From Lachnoclostridium sp. UBA3262 (GTDB taxonomy: Bacteria; Bacillota; Clostridia; Lachnospirales; Lachnospiraceae): a stretch of DNA of 8,689 bases. The notes beneath the pieces were generated by a model, which was given only the letters and a program-made list of their open reading frames with translations, did not search any database and was not told where the DNA came from. Made by a program: the position numbers and the translations under genes. The DNA lies in assembly GCA_002362575.1 (NCBI GenBank), contig DEUM01000020.1, positions 1 to 8,689 of the forward strand, given 5' to 3'. Position 1 is the first letter of the stretch. Each line of letters opens with the position of its first letter. Shown in pieces: positions 1 through 5,975 of the stretch.

Positions 1-70
1 ATAAGCACTGTACGCAAACAAATTTATAAGTTGAATTTTCATAATACATGGAATAGATATGGAGGAACAT

Positions 71-1045
71 ATGGCGAAAGAAGTTAAGACAATTGGAGTA
101 TTGACAAGCGGTGGCGATGCACCGGGGATGAATGCGGCGATTCGCGCAGTGGTTCGTGCGGCGCTTTCAAGTGGCTTAAAGGTAAAGGGAATCAGTAGAG
201 GATATGCAGGACTTCTGGCAGAAGACATTTTTGACATGGATACCATGAGTGTTACGGATATTGTTCAGCGTGGCGGTACGATTTTATTTACCTCCCGTTG
301 TGCGGAGATGCGTACGCCGGAGGGGCAGAAGAAGGCAGCAGATATTTGCCGCAAGCATAATATTGATGGTGTGGTTGTTATCGGTGGTGACGGCTCGTTC
401 CGCGGGGCGCAGAAATTATCAGAAAATGGGATTAACACAATCGGTGTTCCGGGAACGATTGATTTGGATATTGCCTGCACGGAATACACGATTGGTTTCG
501 ACACTGCCTGCAATACGGCAATGGAAGCGATTGACAAGGTTCGTGATACATCGGCTTCCCACGAGCGCTGCAGCATTATTGAGGTCATGGGGCGAACGGC
601 CGGACATATTGCTCTGTGGTGTGGTATTTCAAACGGCTCGGAGTATGTATTGATTCCAGAGCATTACGATAACGATGAGCAGAAGATTATTGATAAAATT
701 CTCTCAAAGAGAAGAATTGGTAAAAAACACCACATTATTGTCAATGCAGAGGGAATTGGGGATTCACAGGGGCTGGCACAGAGAATCGAGGCGGCAACGG
801 GGATTGAAACCCGTGCCACGGTAATCGGTCATATCCAGCGTGGTGGAAACCCAACCTGCCGTGATCGTGTGTATGCTTCGGCAATGGGAGCGCTGGCAGT
901 TGACCTTCTGATTGCAGGAAAGACAAATCGTGTTGTCGCTTACCGTGATGGTGAGTTCTGTGATTTTGATATTGATGAGGCTCTGGCTATGACAAAGGAT
1001 ATTGATGAGCATTTGTATAGTATGACGAGGAGGCTGTCAAGATAG
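71..1045 (+). CDS. pfkA: ATP-dependent 6-phosphofructokinase
   Basis: Cytoplasmic glycolytic enzyme that phosphorylates fructose 6-phosphate to fructose 1,6-bisphosphate. The start at 71 is chosen because GGAGGA (61-66) sits just upstream; an in-frame ATG at 59 would place this ribosome site inside the gene. The 324 residues fit the 319-325 usual for bacterial PfkA. Visible motifs: N-terminal LTSGGDAPGMNAAIR (11-25), GGTILFTSR (68-76), GGDGS (105-109), PGTIDLD (127-133), SHER (163-166), EVMGR (171-175) and GHIQRGG (253-259). By alignment from memory with E. coli PfkA, Gly108 and Gly128 match Gly104 and Gly124, which mark ATP rather than pyrophosphate use; Asp131 is the catalytic base. The residue between the two aspartates is Leu132, where TIDND is the common form. 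The 3' end of the gene borders a long hairpin region. Only 58 bases lie upstream, and no convincing promoter is seen in them. Confidence 0.96.
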   Translation: MAKEVKTIGVLTSGGDAPGMNAAIRAVVRAALSSGLKVKGISRGYAGLLAEDIFDMDTMSVTDIVQRGGTILFTSRCAEMRTPEGQKKAADICRKHNIDGVVVIGGDGSFRGAQKLSENGINTIGVPGTIDLDIACTEYTIGFDTACNTAMEAIDKVRDTSASHERCSIIEVMGRTAGHIALWCGISNGSEYVLIPEHYDNDEQKIIDKILSKRRIGKKHHIIVNAEGIGDSQGLAQRIEAATGIETRATVIGHIQRGGNPTCRDRVYASAMGALAVDLLIAGKTNRVVAYRDGEFCDFDIDEALAMTKDIDEHLYSMTRRLSR

Positions 1046-1224
1046 GCGGCAGTTTTTTGGGATTCGTATGGCAGGAAAAATGTTCTCTCGCATGGACACT
1101 TTCGTTTGGATAAGAACGCAGCGGTAAGGGCACATATAAAACATGTGCCTCTTACCGGCGTTCTTATAAAACCATGCTTGATGAAGCATTTTTTCTGCCA
1201 TACTGTTTCCCATAAAGTTGCCGC
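1046..1224. repeat. long nested imperfect inverted repeat
   Basis: Paired arms, from outside in: 1046-1051 with 1219-1224; 1054-1056 with 1214-1216; 1058-1062 with 1208-1212; 1066-1082 with 1187-1203 (17 positions, 16 Watson-Crick plus one G-U); 1090-1095 with 1172-1177; 1110-1119 with 1158-1167 (10 bp); 1122-1128 with 1151-1157 (7 bp); 1129-1135 with 1143-1149 (7 bp); loop 1136-1142. Two small bulges (1120-1121 and 1150) and an asymmetric bubble (1083-1109 against 1168-1186) interrupt it. A local hairpin at 1174-1189 (ATGCTT, loop GATG, AAGCAT) competes with part of the bubble pairing. No target-site duplication is evident at the ends. Confidence 0.8.
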
Positions 1225-1269
1225 ATCGCTGGTAGCTCTACGGGGGGAATACAAAACTGGTCTACAACG

Positions 1270-1358
1270 AGAAACATCCCCTTATAATCGATGAGAACCT
1301 GTTCAATTCGCGTAGCGAATTACTTTGGTTCGAATGATTATAAGGGGATGTTTCTTTA
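1270..1358 (+). terminator. strong hairpin terminator, possibly bidirectional
   Basis: A perfect 20-bp outer stem pairs 1270-1289 with 1336-1355. Inside it are GAACC (1295-1299) with GGTTC (1327-1331), and a tip stem AATTCGC (1305-1311) with GCGAATT (1315-1321) closed by a GTA loop. On the + strand a T-rich run (TTTCTTTATA) follows the 3' arm, as expected for a factor-independent terminator. On the - strand the element lies 13 bases past the stop of the convergent acidic-protein gene and may terminate that too, although the T-run on that side is poor. The insert between the arms is larger than in a simple terminator. Confidence 0.6.
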
Positions 1359-1368
1359 TAGTGCAGTT

Positions 1369-1623
1369 TTAATCAGCTTCATCATCAGGAACCAGTTCGT
1401 CCGGTTCTTCCTCTGTCTCTTCTTCGGAAGAATCACCGTCTGGTGTGATGGTTACATAGTCTCTTTCGTCATCGCTCTCGTCATAGAGATCGTTGTCAAA
1501 ATCGTCATCATCGTAATCGTCCAAATAGTCTTTCATCAATACGTTTTTCAGGAAATATAAAACTCCTCCGACCGCAGCAGCAACCGCTGTCACACCAAGA
1601 AGAAATTTAAAAAATTTTTTCAT
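1369..1623 (-). CDS. small membrane-anchored acidic protein, unknown function
   Basis: This 84-residue protein has a short basic start (MKKFFKF), one hydrophobic segment at about residues 7-26 that could be a membrane anchor or uncleaved signal, and then a strongly acidic tail from residue 31 to the end, rich in Asp and Glu with DDYDDDDFDND at its start and several later Glu runs. The predicted layout is an N-terminal anchor with the acidic tail on one face of the membrane; orientation is not certain. AAAGGA lies about 11 bases before the ATG. The gene is convergent with pfkA and divergent from the DUF6465-type gene. I do not recognise a named family. The acidic composition next to a very basic protein encoded across the intergenic region is notable but does not prove interaction. 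Confidence 0.72.
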   Translation of the reverse strand: MKKFFKFLLGVTAVAAAVGGVLYFLKNVLMKDYLDDYDDDDFDNDLYDESDDERDYVTITPDGDSSEEETEEEPDELVPDDEAD

Positions 1624-1653
1624 GTTCTGTCCGTCCTTTCTTTCCGTAGGTAT

Positions 1654-1659
1654 AGTATA
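1654..1659 (-). promoter_or_regulatory. possible -10 box for the acidic-protein gene
   Basis: Read on the - strand this is TATACT, about 30 bases upstream of the start codon. No good -35 box is found 16-18 bases further upstream, so the call is weak. The 237-base gap between the two divergent genes (1624-1860) is otherwise very AT-rich and holds no gene. Confidence 0.3.
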
Positions 1660-1786
1660 TCCCTTACGTTAATTTTTATTCTTATTTTACGGGATAATAA
1701 TGGAAATGTAAAGAGGTTTTGGTAAATGTGTTGAGAATATTAGCAGATTTGTTTATTTTTTGTTAATTTTTTAGTTACTTTTTTGA

Positions 1787-1815
1787 TTGTAAAATTTTTC
1801 TAATTGGTGTATAAT
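1787..1815 (+). promoter_or_regulatory. sigma-A-type promoter of the DUF6465-type gene
   Basis: TTGTAA (1787-1792) and TATAAT (1810-1815) are separated by 17 bases. The -10 is a perfect match and the start of transcription would fall near 1822, giving a leader of about 40 bases before the ATG at 1861. The upstream sequence contains T and A runs (1750-1783) that could act as an UP-like element. Confidence 0.68.
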
Positions 1816-1860
1816 TTAAGAAAATAAATAACTTATGTTTAGTTAGATGGAGGGTTTGTT

Positions 1861-2325
1861 ATGGCAGTTAAAACAACTACAACAGCAAAAGAACCGGCAC
1901 AAAAAGCAACACAGACAACATTGAAAGTGGACGCAGCAAAGGATTCCGTTGAAAAAAAACCAGTAGTTAAAAATGAAACTGCGGCTGAAGTGAAGAAGGA
2001 ACCGGCAGCAAAGAAACCGGCAGCTAAAAAAACAACAGCCAGAAAGACGACAACTCGCAAGAGTGCGGCTAAGAAAACAACTACTCGTAAAACGGCAACG
2101 AGGAAGGCAGCAGATACGAAGACTGAAGTATTTATTCAGTATGGGGGTGAAGAATCCTCAATCAGCAATGTAATGGAAAAAGTAAATGCAGCATGGGAAG
2201 CAGAAGGTAAGAAGGTTTCTGCGATTAAGCGGGTTAAGTTATATGTAAAACCAGAGGATAACAAAGCATACTATGTTATCAATGAAGGTTTAAAAAATGC
2301 TTCCATTGGTGCGGTAGAACTGTAA
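1861..2325 (+). CDS. DUF6465-type protein with histone-H1-like lysine-rich tail
   Basis: This 154-residue protein has two parts. Residues 1 to about 85 are low-complexity, rich in Lys, Ala and Thr, with repeated units of the type AAKK, TTRK and TARK between about 44 and 82, as in histone H1-like or other nucleic-acid-binding tails. Residues about 88-154 form a compact domain beginning EVFIQYGG and containing YVKPEDNKAYYVIN, which I recognise as the C-terminal domain of the Firmicutes DUF6465 family. GGAGGG at 1850-1855 precedes the ATG at good spacing. The gene stands alone, has a strong promoter, and is followed by a hairpin. DNA or RNA binding through the tail is inference from composition; the role of the domain is not known to me. 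Confidence 0.85.
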   Translation: MAVKTTTTAKEPAQKATQTTLKVDAAKDSVEKKPVVKNETAAEVKKEPAAKKPAAKKTTARKTTTRKSAAKKTTTRKTATRKAADTKTEVFIQYGGEESSISNVMEKVNAAWEAEGKKVSAIKRVKLYVKPEDNKAYYVINEGLKNASIGAVEL

Positions 2326-2377
2326 TGGAATTTATATTTTAAAAGTTACGGTCGATAAGGTGTAATCTTTCTAGCAA

Positions 2378-2419
2378 CAGATACAGACAGTTACCTTGAA
2401 AAAGGTAAGTCTGTTTCTG
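2378..2419. terminator. hairpin between convergent genes
   Basis: The stem is CAGA-T-ACAGAC (2378-2388), bulge AG (2389-2390), TTACCTT (2391-2397), loop GAAA (2398-2401), AAGGTAA (2402-2408), GTCTGT (2409-2414), then a mismatched T and TCTG. It is about 17 bp with one mismatch and a 2-base bulge. The + strand gene ends at 2325 and the - strand gene ends at 2424, so it is placed to stop both. The T-run directly after the stem is weak; a run of eight T (2433-2440) lies further right, inside the end of the polymerase gene. Confidence 0.5.
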
Positions 2420-2423
2420 CCTG

Positions 2424-3629
2424 TTAGGGAGATTTTTTTTGATTGTCAAGAAAGCTGGCGCGCATGATGGCATCATTTCCAAACTTTTGGCGGATATCAT
2501 CTATTGCAGATTCTAATTTTCCCTGCCGGATATATTTATCCTGTTCTAAGAGGTTTAGCTGGCGCATGGACTCCTTTGTGATTTTAGACGTTGATACTCC
2601 GATTAAACGAATGGGAGAACCGTCCCAGTATTCATCAAAGAGACGGCAGGCATTGTCAAAAAGCTCGCCGGTCACATTGGTGGGGGAATCCAGTGTACAT
2701 TGATGGCTTCCGCGGGAAAAATCAAAGGATTTAATTGATACGGCAACAACACCCGCCATCACGTGGTCTTTACGCAGGCGGCTGCCGACCGATTCACAGA
2801 GAGAGAGCAGGTATTTTTTTGCCTCTGCAGCATCTGTAACATCATGGGAAATGGTTGTAGAGTTGCCATAGCCTTTATTATCTGCTGCCTCTGCCGCTAC
2901 CGGTGAATAGTCAATGCCGTTGGCGTAGTCGTGAATCAGCGCTCCATGTTTGCCAAGGTGGGACTCAATGATACTCCGGGAGGAGGCGGCAAGCTCACCG
3001 ATTGTGCGTATCCCAAGATTGTATAATTTCGTCTTGGTTGCATGCCCGACAAAAAAGAGTTCGCCTACGGGAAGAGGCCACATTTTCTCTTGAATCTCAT
3101 TGGGAAACAGGCTGTGTACTTTATTCGGTTTCTCAAAATCAGATGCCATTTTAGCGAGCAGTTTATTGGAGGAGACGCCAATATTCACAGTGAAGCCGAG
3201 GGAGTCATATATTGTCTGCCGGAGCTTTTCGGCAACTACTACCGGATGACTCTGTATTTCGTCCCCGGTTCCGGTCATATCCACAAATGCCTCATCTATG
3301 CTATACTGCTCAACGATAGGGGAGTATTCATATAAAAGAGTTATCAGCTTCCGGGAAAATTCTTTGTAAATGTCCATATGTGGAGGGACAATGAGAAGGT
3401 CCGGGCATTTCTTTTTCGCATCACCCAATGTCTCGGCAGTTTTGACGCCATAAGCACGGGCCGGCATGGATTTAGCGAGAATAATTCCGTGTCTGCTTTC
3501 TTTGTTTCCGCCGATAGCAGATGGAATCGTTCTCAGGTCTAATGTCTCGCCCAGCTCCTGTAGGCGGTAAAGTGCCTCCCAGCTTAGAAACGCATTATTT
3601 ACATCAATATGAAAAATAATAGATTCCAT
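2424..3629 (-). CDS. dinB: Y-family DNA polymerase (DNA polymerase IV-like)
   Basis: Error-prone translesion DNA polymerase of 401 residues, full length for the family. The palm carries HIDVNNAF (7-14) with catalytic Asp9 and the SIDE motif (110-113) with Asp112 and Glu113; Phe14 occupies the steric-gate position that excludes ribonucleotides. Fingers include IGGNKESRHGIILAKS (39-54). NIGVSSNKLLAKMASDFEKP follows in the palm, then a thumb with a helix-hairpin-helix-like segment (GELFFVGHATKTKLYNLGI). The little-finger domain ends with QLNLL (357-361), which resembles a weakened sliding-clamp motif (usual form QLSLF) inside the C-terminal region. AAAGGAG sits 6 bases before the ATG. The promoter overlaps a LexA box, so induction by DNA damage is expected. 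The sequence could belong to a Firmicutes subgroup named otherwise than dinB. Confidence 0.93.
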   Translation of the reverse strand: MESIIFHIDVNNAFLSWEALYRLQELGETLDLRTIPSAIGGNKESRHGIILAKSMPARAYGVKTAETLGDAKKKCPDLLIVPPHMDIYKEFSRKLITLLYEYSPIVEQYSIDEAFVDMTGTGDEIQSHPVVVAEKLRQTIYDSLGFTVNIGVSSNKLLAKMASDFEKPNKVHSLFPNEIQEKMWPLPVGELFFVGHATKTKLYNLGIRTIGELAASSRSIIESHLGKHGALIHDYANGIDYSPVAAEAADNKGYGNSTTISHDVTDAAEAKKYLLSLCESVGSRLRKDHVMAGVVAVSIKSFDFSRGSHQCTLDSPTNVTGELFDNACRLFDEYWDGSPIRLIGVSTSKITKESMRQLNLLEQDKYIRQGKLESAIDDIRQKFGNDAIMRASFLDNQKKSP

Positions 3630-3681
3630 AGCAGACTCCTTTCCGGCAGGCTGGCGGTATTGCCAGTGCGCTTACATTTAC

Positions 3682-3710
3682 AGTTTAGCACAGGAACGTA
3701 CGTTTGTAAA
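3682..3710 (-). promoter_or_regulatory. dinB promoter
   Basis: Read on the - strand, TTTACA (complement of 3705-3710) and TAAACT (complement of 3682-3687) are 17 bases apart. Transcription would start near 3675, about 45 bases upstream of the polymerase ATG. The LexA box lies in the spacer and overlaps the last base of the -35, a position where bound repressor blocks RNA polymerase. Confidence 0.72.
3694..3705. promoter_or_regulatory. LexA (DinR) operator, SOS box
   Basis: GAACGTACGTTT matches the core of the Gram-positive SOS box CGAACRNRYGTTYC at every core position; only the outermost base on each side differs. The central ten bases form a perfect palindrome. It sits inside the dinB promoter. 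An 8-bp inverted repeat (3675-3682 with 3705-3712) also flanks it; this may be coincidental to the promoter elements. Confidence 0.82.
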
Positions 3711-3717
3711 TGAAGGC

Positions 3718-3746
3718 TTGCATAATTTGTTTTTTTCATGTAAAAT
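3718..3746 (+). promoter_or_regulatory. promoter of dapL
   Basis: TTGCAT (3718-3723) and TAAAAT (3741-3746) are 17 bases apart, with transcription expected near 3753 and a leader of about 27 bases. The -35 begins 12 bases right of the LexA box, so LexA binding could touch this promoter's upstream side, but the box does not overlap the core elements. Confidence 0.55.
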
Positions 3747-3779
3747 GGGCAGTAAGGTGTGCGAAGATTGGAGGAAAAT

Positions 3780-4994
3780 ATGTATAAAATTAACGATAAT
3801 TATTTAAAATTACCAGGCAGCTATCTCTTTTCTACGATAGGGAAGAAGGTCGCTGCATATAAGGAAGCAAATCCAGACAGAGATGTAATCAGCCTTGGCA
3901 TTGGCGATGTGACACTTCCGCTGGCGCCGGCTATCATTTCGGCAATGCACAGTGCGGTAGATGAGATGGCAAATGCAGAGACCTTTCACGGCTATGCACC
4001 GGACCTTGGATATGAGTTTTTACGAAAGGCGATTGTGGACAATGATTATAAAGCGCGAGGCGTTGATATTGCGCTGGATGAAATCTTTATCAGTGACGGT
4101 GCTAAAAGTGACTCCGGGAATATTGTTGACATTTTTTCACAGGATAATACCATCGCTGTGACGGATCCGGTCTATCCGGTTTATGTAGACAGCAATGCTA
4201 TGTCAGGCAAGACGGGAGAATACCTGAAAGATAAGGAGTGTTGGTCAAACGTCATTTATATGCCGTGTGTAGCAGAGAATAATTTTATTCCGGATATTCC
4301 AGATAAGACTCCGGATATTATTTATATCTGCTGCCCGAATAACCCGACTGGCACGACGCTGAACAAAGAAGCATTACAGAAATGGGTAGATTATGCAAAT
4401 GAAAAGAAGGCAGTCATTATTTATGACGCTGCCTATGAGGCATATATTTCGGAACCGGATGTGCCGCACAGTATTTTTGAGTGCGATGGTGCAAAGACCT
4501 GTGCCATCGAGATGAGAAGTTTTTCTAAGAACGCAGGATTTACAGGAACGCGTCTCGGTTTTACTGTGATTCCGAAAGAGCTGAAATGTGGGGATGTCTC
4601 TGTAAACAGTTTATGGGCAAGACGGCACGGTACAAAATTCAACGGTGCGCCTTACATTATTCAGAGAGCCGGTGAGGCAGTCTACAGCGATGCCGGAAAG
4701 ACGCAGACGAGAGAACAGATTTCCTATTATATGAAAAATGCAAAGAACATCCGTGAGGGACTAGCGGATATGGGATACACAGTATTTGGCGGAGTAAATG
4801 CCCCTTACATCTGGCTGCAGACGCCGGAGGGGATGAAATCATGGGAGTTCTTTGATTTGTTGTTAGAAGAAGCGAATGTAGTAGGTACTCCGGGTTCAGG
4901 ATTCGGGCCGAGTGGGGAAGGGTATTTTCGCCTGACCGCATTTGGTTCTGCTGAGAATACAGTGAAGGCACTGGATCGAATCAAGAATCTGTAA
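3780..4994 (+). CDS. dapL: LL-diaminopimelate aminotransferase
   Basis: PLP-dependent enzyme that converts tetrahydrodipicolinate plus glutamate to LL-2,6-diaminopimelate and 2-oxoglutarate in one step, bypassing the succinylase or acetylase routes to lysine and peptidoglycan. The start at 3780 is chosen because GGAGGA (3770-3775) is just upstream; an in-frame ATG at 3759 would add seven residues and swallow that site. The 404 residues fit DapL. Motifs: N-terminal LPGSYLFSTIGKKV (11-24), ISLGIGDVTLPL, FHGYAPDLGYEFLR, SDGAKSD (105-111), CCPNNPTGT (184-192), YDAAYEAY (215-222), the cofactor lysine in SFSKNAGFTGTR (Lys250), and FRLTAFG near the C-terminus with the carboxylate-binding Arg. It is cytoplasmic. 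Only 27 bases separate it from the next gene, with no terminator seen, so read-through is likely. Confidence 0.95.
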   Translation: MYKINDNYLKLPGSYLFSTIGKKVAAYKEANPDRDVISLGIGDVTLPLAPAIISAMHSAVDEMANAETFHGYAPDLGYEFLRKAIVDNDYKARGVDIALDEIFISDGAKSDSGNIVDIFSQDNTIAVTDPVYPVYVDSNAMSGKTGEYLKDKECWSNVIYMPCVAENNFIPDIPDKTPDIIYICCPNNPTGTTLNKEALQKWVDYANEKKAVIIYDAAYEAYISEPDVPHSIFECDGAKTCAIEMRSFSKNAGFTGTRLGFTVIPKELKCGDVSVNSLWARRHGTKFNGAPYIIQRAGEAVYSDAGKTQTREQISYYMKNAKNIREGLADMGYTVFGGVNAPYIWLQTPEGMKSWEFFDLLLEEANVVGTPGSGFGPSGEGYFRLTAFGSAENTVKALDRIKNL

Positions 4995-5021
4995 TGTGGA
5001 GCAGAAAGGCAGGGTGAGTAT

Positions 5022-5924
5022 TTGAAAAGAACAGTTATGTCAATTATCGCAGGTGTTCTGACACTTGCTGTATGTATTTTTCCGGGTGCCGTTTCTAAGG
5101 CGGATTCGGTGGAAGTAAAGCCTTACATTGCATTTGGGGCGGACTTGAACAGTAGTCAGAAAAAGACTGTCATGAAGCAGTTAGAGGTGACAAGCGAAGA
5201 ACTGGCAGACTATGAGGTTATCGAGGTGACGAACGGTGACGAACACAAGTATCTGGATTCTTATCTGGATGCCGCTGTCATCGGGACGAGAGCGTTATCT
5301 TCGGTTAAGATAGAGGAGGCGGATGCAGGAATTGGTATTCATGTGGAAGCACACAATATCACTTTTTGTACGGAAGAAATGTATACAAACGCACTTGTCA
5401 CTGCGGGAATCAGTGACGCTAACGTGACGGTTGCGGCTCCGTTCAATATTTCCGGTACGGCGGCATTAGTCGGGGCGATGAAAGCCTATGGGACGATGAC
5501 CGGACAGGATGTAGACAGCGACAATGCGGATGCGGCGACGAATGAGCTTGTGTATACGGGAGAACTCGGCGAGAGTATCGGAAAAGATAAGGCGTCCCAG
5601 CTTGTTGCACTGGTAAAGGACAAGGTAGTCAGCGAGGGATTGTCATCGGAGGAGGATATCCTTGAGGCGATTGACGATGCCGCCAAAGAGCTTGATATTA
5701 CGCTGTCGAAAGAGCAGAAAACAAAGATGAGCTCGCTGATGAAAAAAATCAGTGATTTGGATTTAAGCGTTGATACGATTCAGAGTCAGGCAAAAGGGAT
5801 TTATGATAAGTTGAAAAATCTCGATATTGACTTGAGCCAGGCAGAGGGAATATGGGAAAAGATTTGTGATTTCTTTGCGGAGCTGTTTGCCAGGATTGCT
5901 GAATTTTTTAAGAATTTGTTTTGA
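5022..5924 (+). CDS. secreted DUF1002 protein
   Basis: This 300-residue exported protein belongs to the DUF1002 family of Firmicutes. The TTG at 5022 is taken as start because it gives a proper signal peptide: KR at 2-3, a hydrophobic core to about residue 22, and SKA before a likely cleavage after Ala27. The next ATG (5037) would lose the basic end. An AGGGTG-like ribosome site lies upstream. Family features: YIAFGADLNSSQKKTV (34-49), EVTNGDEHKYL, DAAVIGTRALSSVKI, the HNITFCTEEMYTNALVTAG stretch and VAAPFNISGTAALVGAMKAY. After about residue 170 comes a helical region ending in an aromatic amphipathic helix (WEKICDFF to FFKNLF) that could touch a membrane. The molecular function of DUF1002 is not known to me. 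The gene follows dapL closely and may share its transcript. Confidence 0.88.
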   Translation: MKRTVMSIIAGVLTLAVCIFPGAVSKADSVEVKPYIAFGADLNSSQKKTVMKQLEVTSEELADYEVIEVTNGDEHKYLDSYLDAAVIGTRALSSVKIEEADAGIGIHVEAHNITFCTEEMYTNALVTAGISDANVTVAAPFNISGTAALVGAMKAYGTMTGQDVDSDNADAATNELVYTGELGESIGKDKASQLVALVKDKVVSEGLSSEEDILEAIDDAAKELDITLSKEQKTKMSSLMKKISDLDLSVDTIQSQAKGIYDKLKNLDIDLSQAEGIWEKICDFFAELFARIAEFFKNLF

Positions 5925-5946
5925 TGCATAATAATTAAATTTTTTC

Positions 5947-5975
5947 TTGACATTTACAACTATAAGTGCTATATT
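5947..5975 (+). promoter_or_regulatory. near-consensus promoter of the ABC operon
   Basis: TTGACA (5947-5952, perfect -35) and TATATT (5970-5975) are 17 bases apart. This is the best promoter match in the window. Transcription should begin near 5982, inside the 5' arm of the hairpin at 5976-6006, about 180 bases before the ATPase start codon. Confidence 0.8.

Larger units (their letters stand above)
1029..1358 (+). ncRNA. candidate structured non-coding RNA 3' of pfkA
   Basis: More than 300 bases between pfkA and the next gene hold no believable gene but dense pairing. Nested stems run from 1046-1051 paired with 1219-1224 down to a 7-base loop at 1136-1142. A purine-rich stretch (about 1240-1260, with six G in a row) follows, and then a hairpin with a perfect 20-bp outer stem and T-rich tail at 1270-1358. 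The terminator-like end points to the + strand. A weak possible -10, TATAGT at 1016-1021, inside the end of pfkA would start transcription near 1028. The overall shape, a long rod with a central bubble, recalls 6S RNA; other large Clostridia RNAs such as raiA are also candidates. I did not recognise a diagnostic conserved core, so the family is open. It could instead be a pfkA 3' UTR or a palindromic intergenic repeat. Confidence 0.42.

Noticed and set aside
1..58. Promoter for pfkA
   Set aside because: AT-rich but without a -35/-10 pair at proper spacing; the promoter probably lies left of the window or pfkA is downstream in an operon.
265..653. Overlapping open frames inside pfkA on both strands
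   Set aside because: They are shadows of a highly conserved gene and contain no domain or ribosome site.
1034..1058. Simple terminator at the pfkA stop (CTGTC with GGCAG, then six T)
   Set aside because: The local stem is only 5 bp with a G-T pair, and the same bases pair better with 1208-1224 in the long rod. A minor role as terminator is not excluded.
940..1294. Open frames on both strands through the hairpin region after pfkA (- strand 940-1254 and + strand 1106-1294)
   Set aside because: Both cross the long inverted repeat, so their two translations mirror each other; neither has a ribosome site or known domain. The pairing explains the sequence better than coding does.
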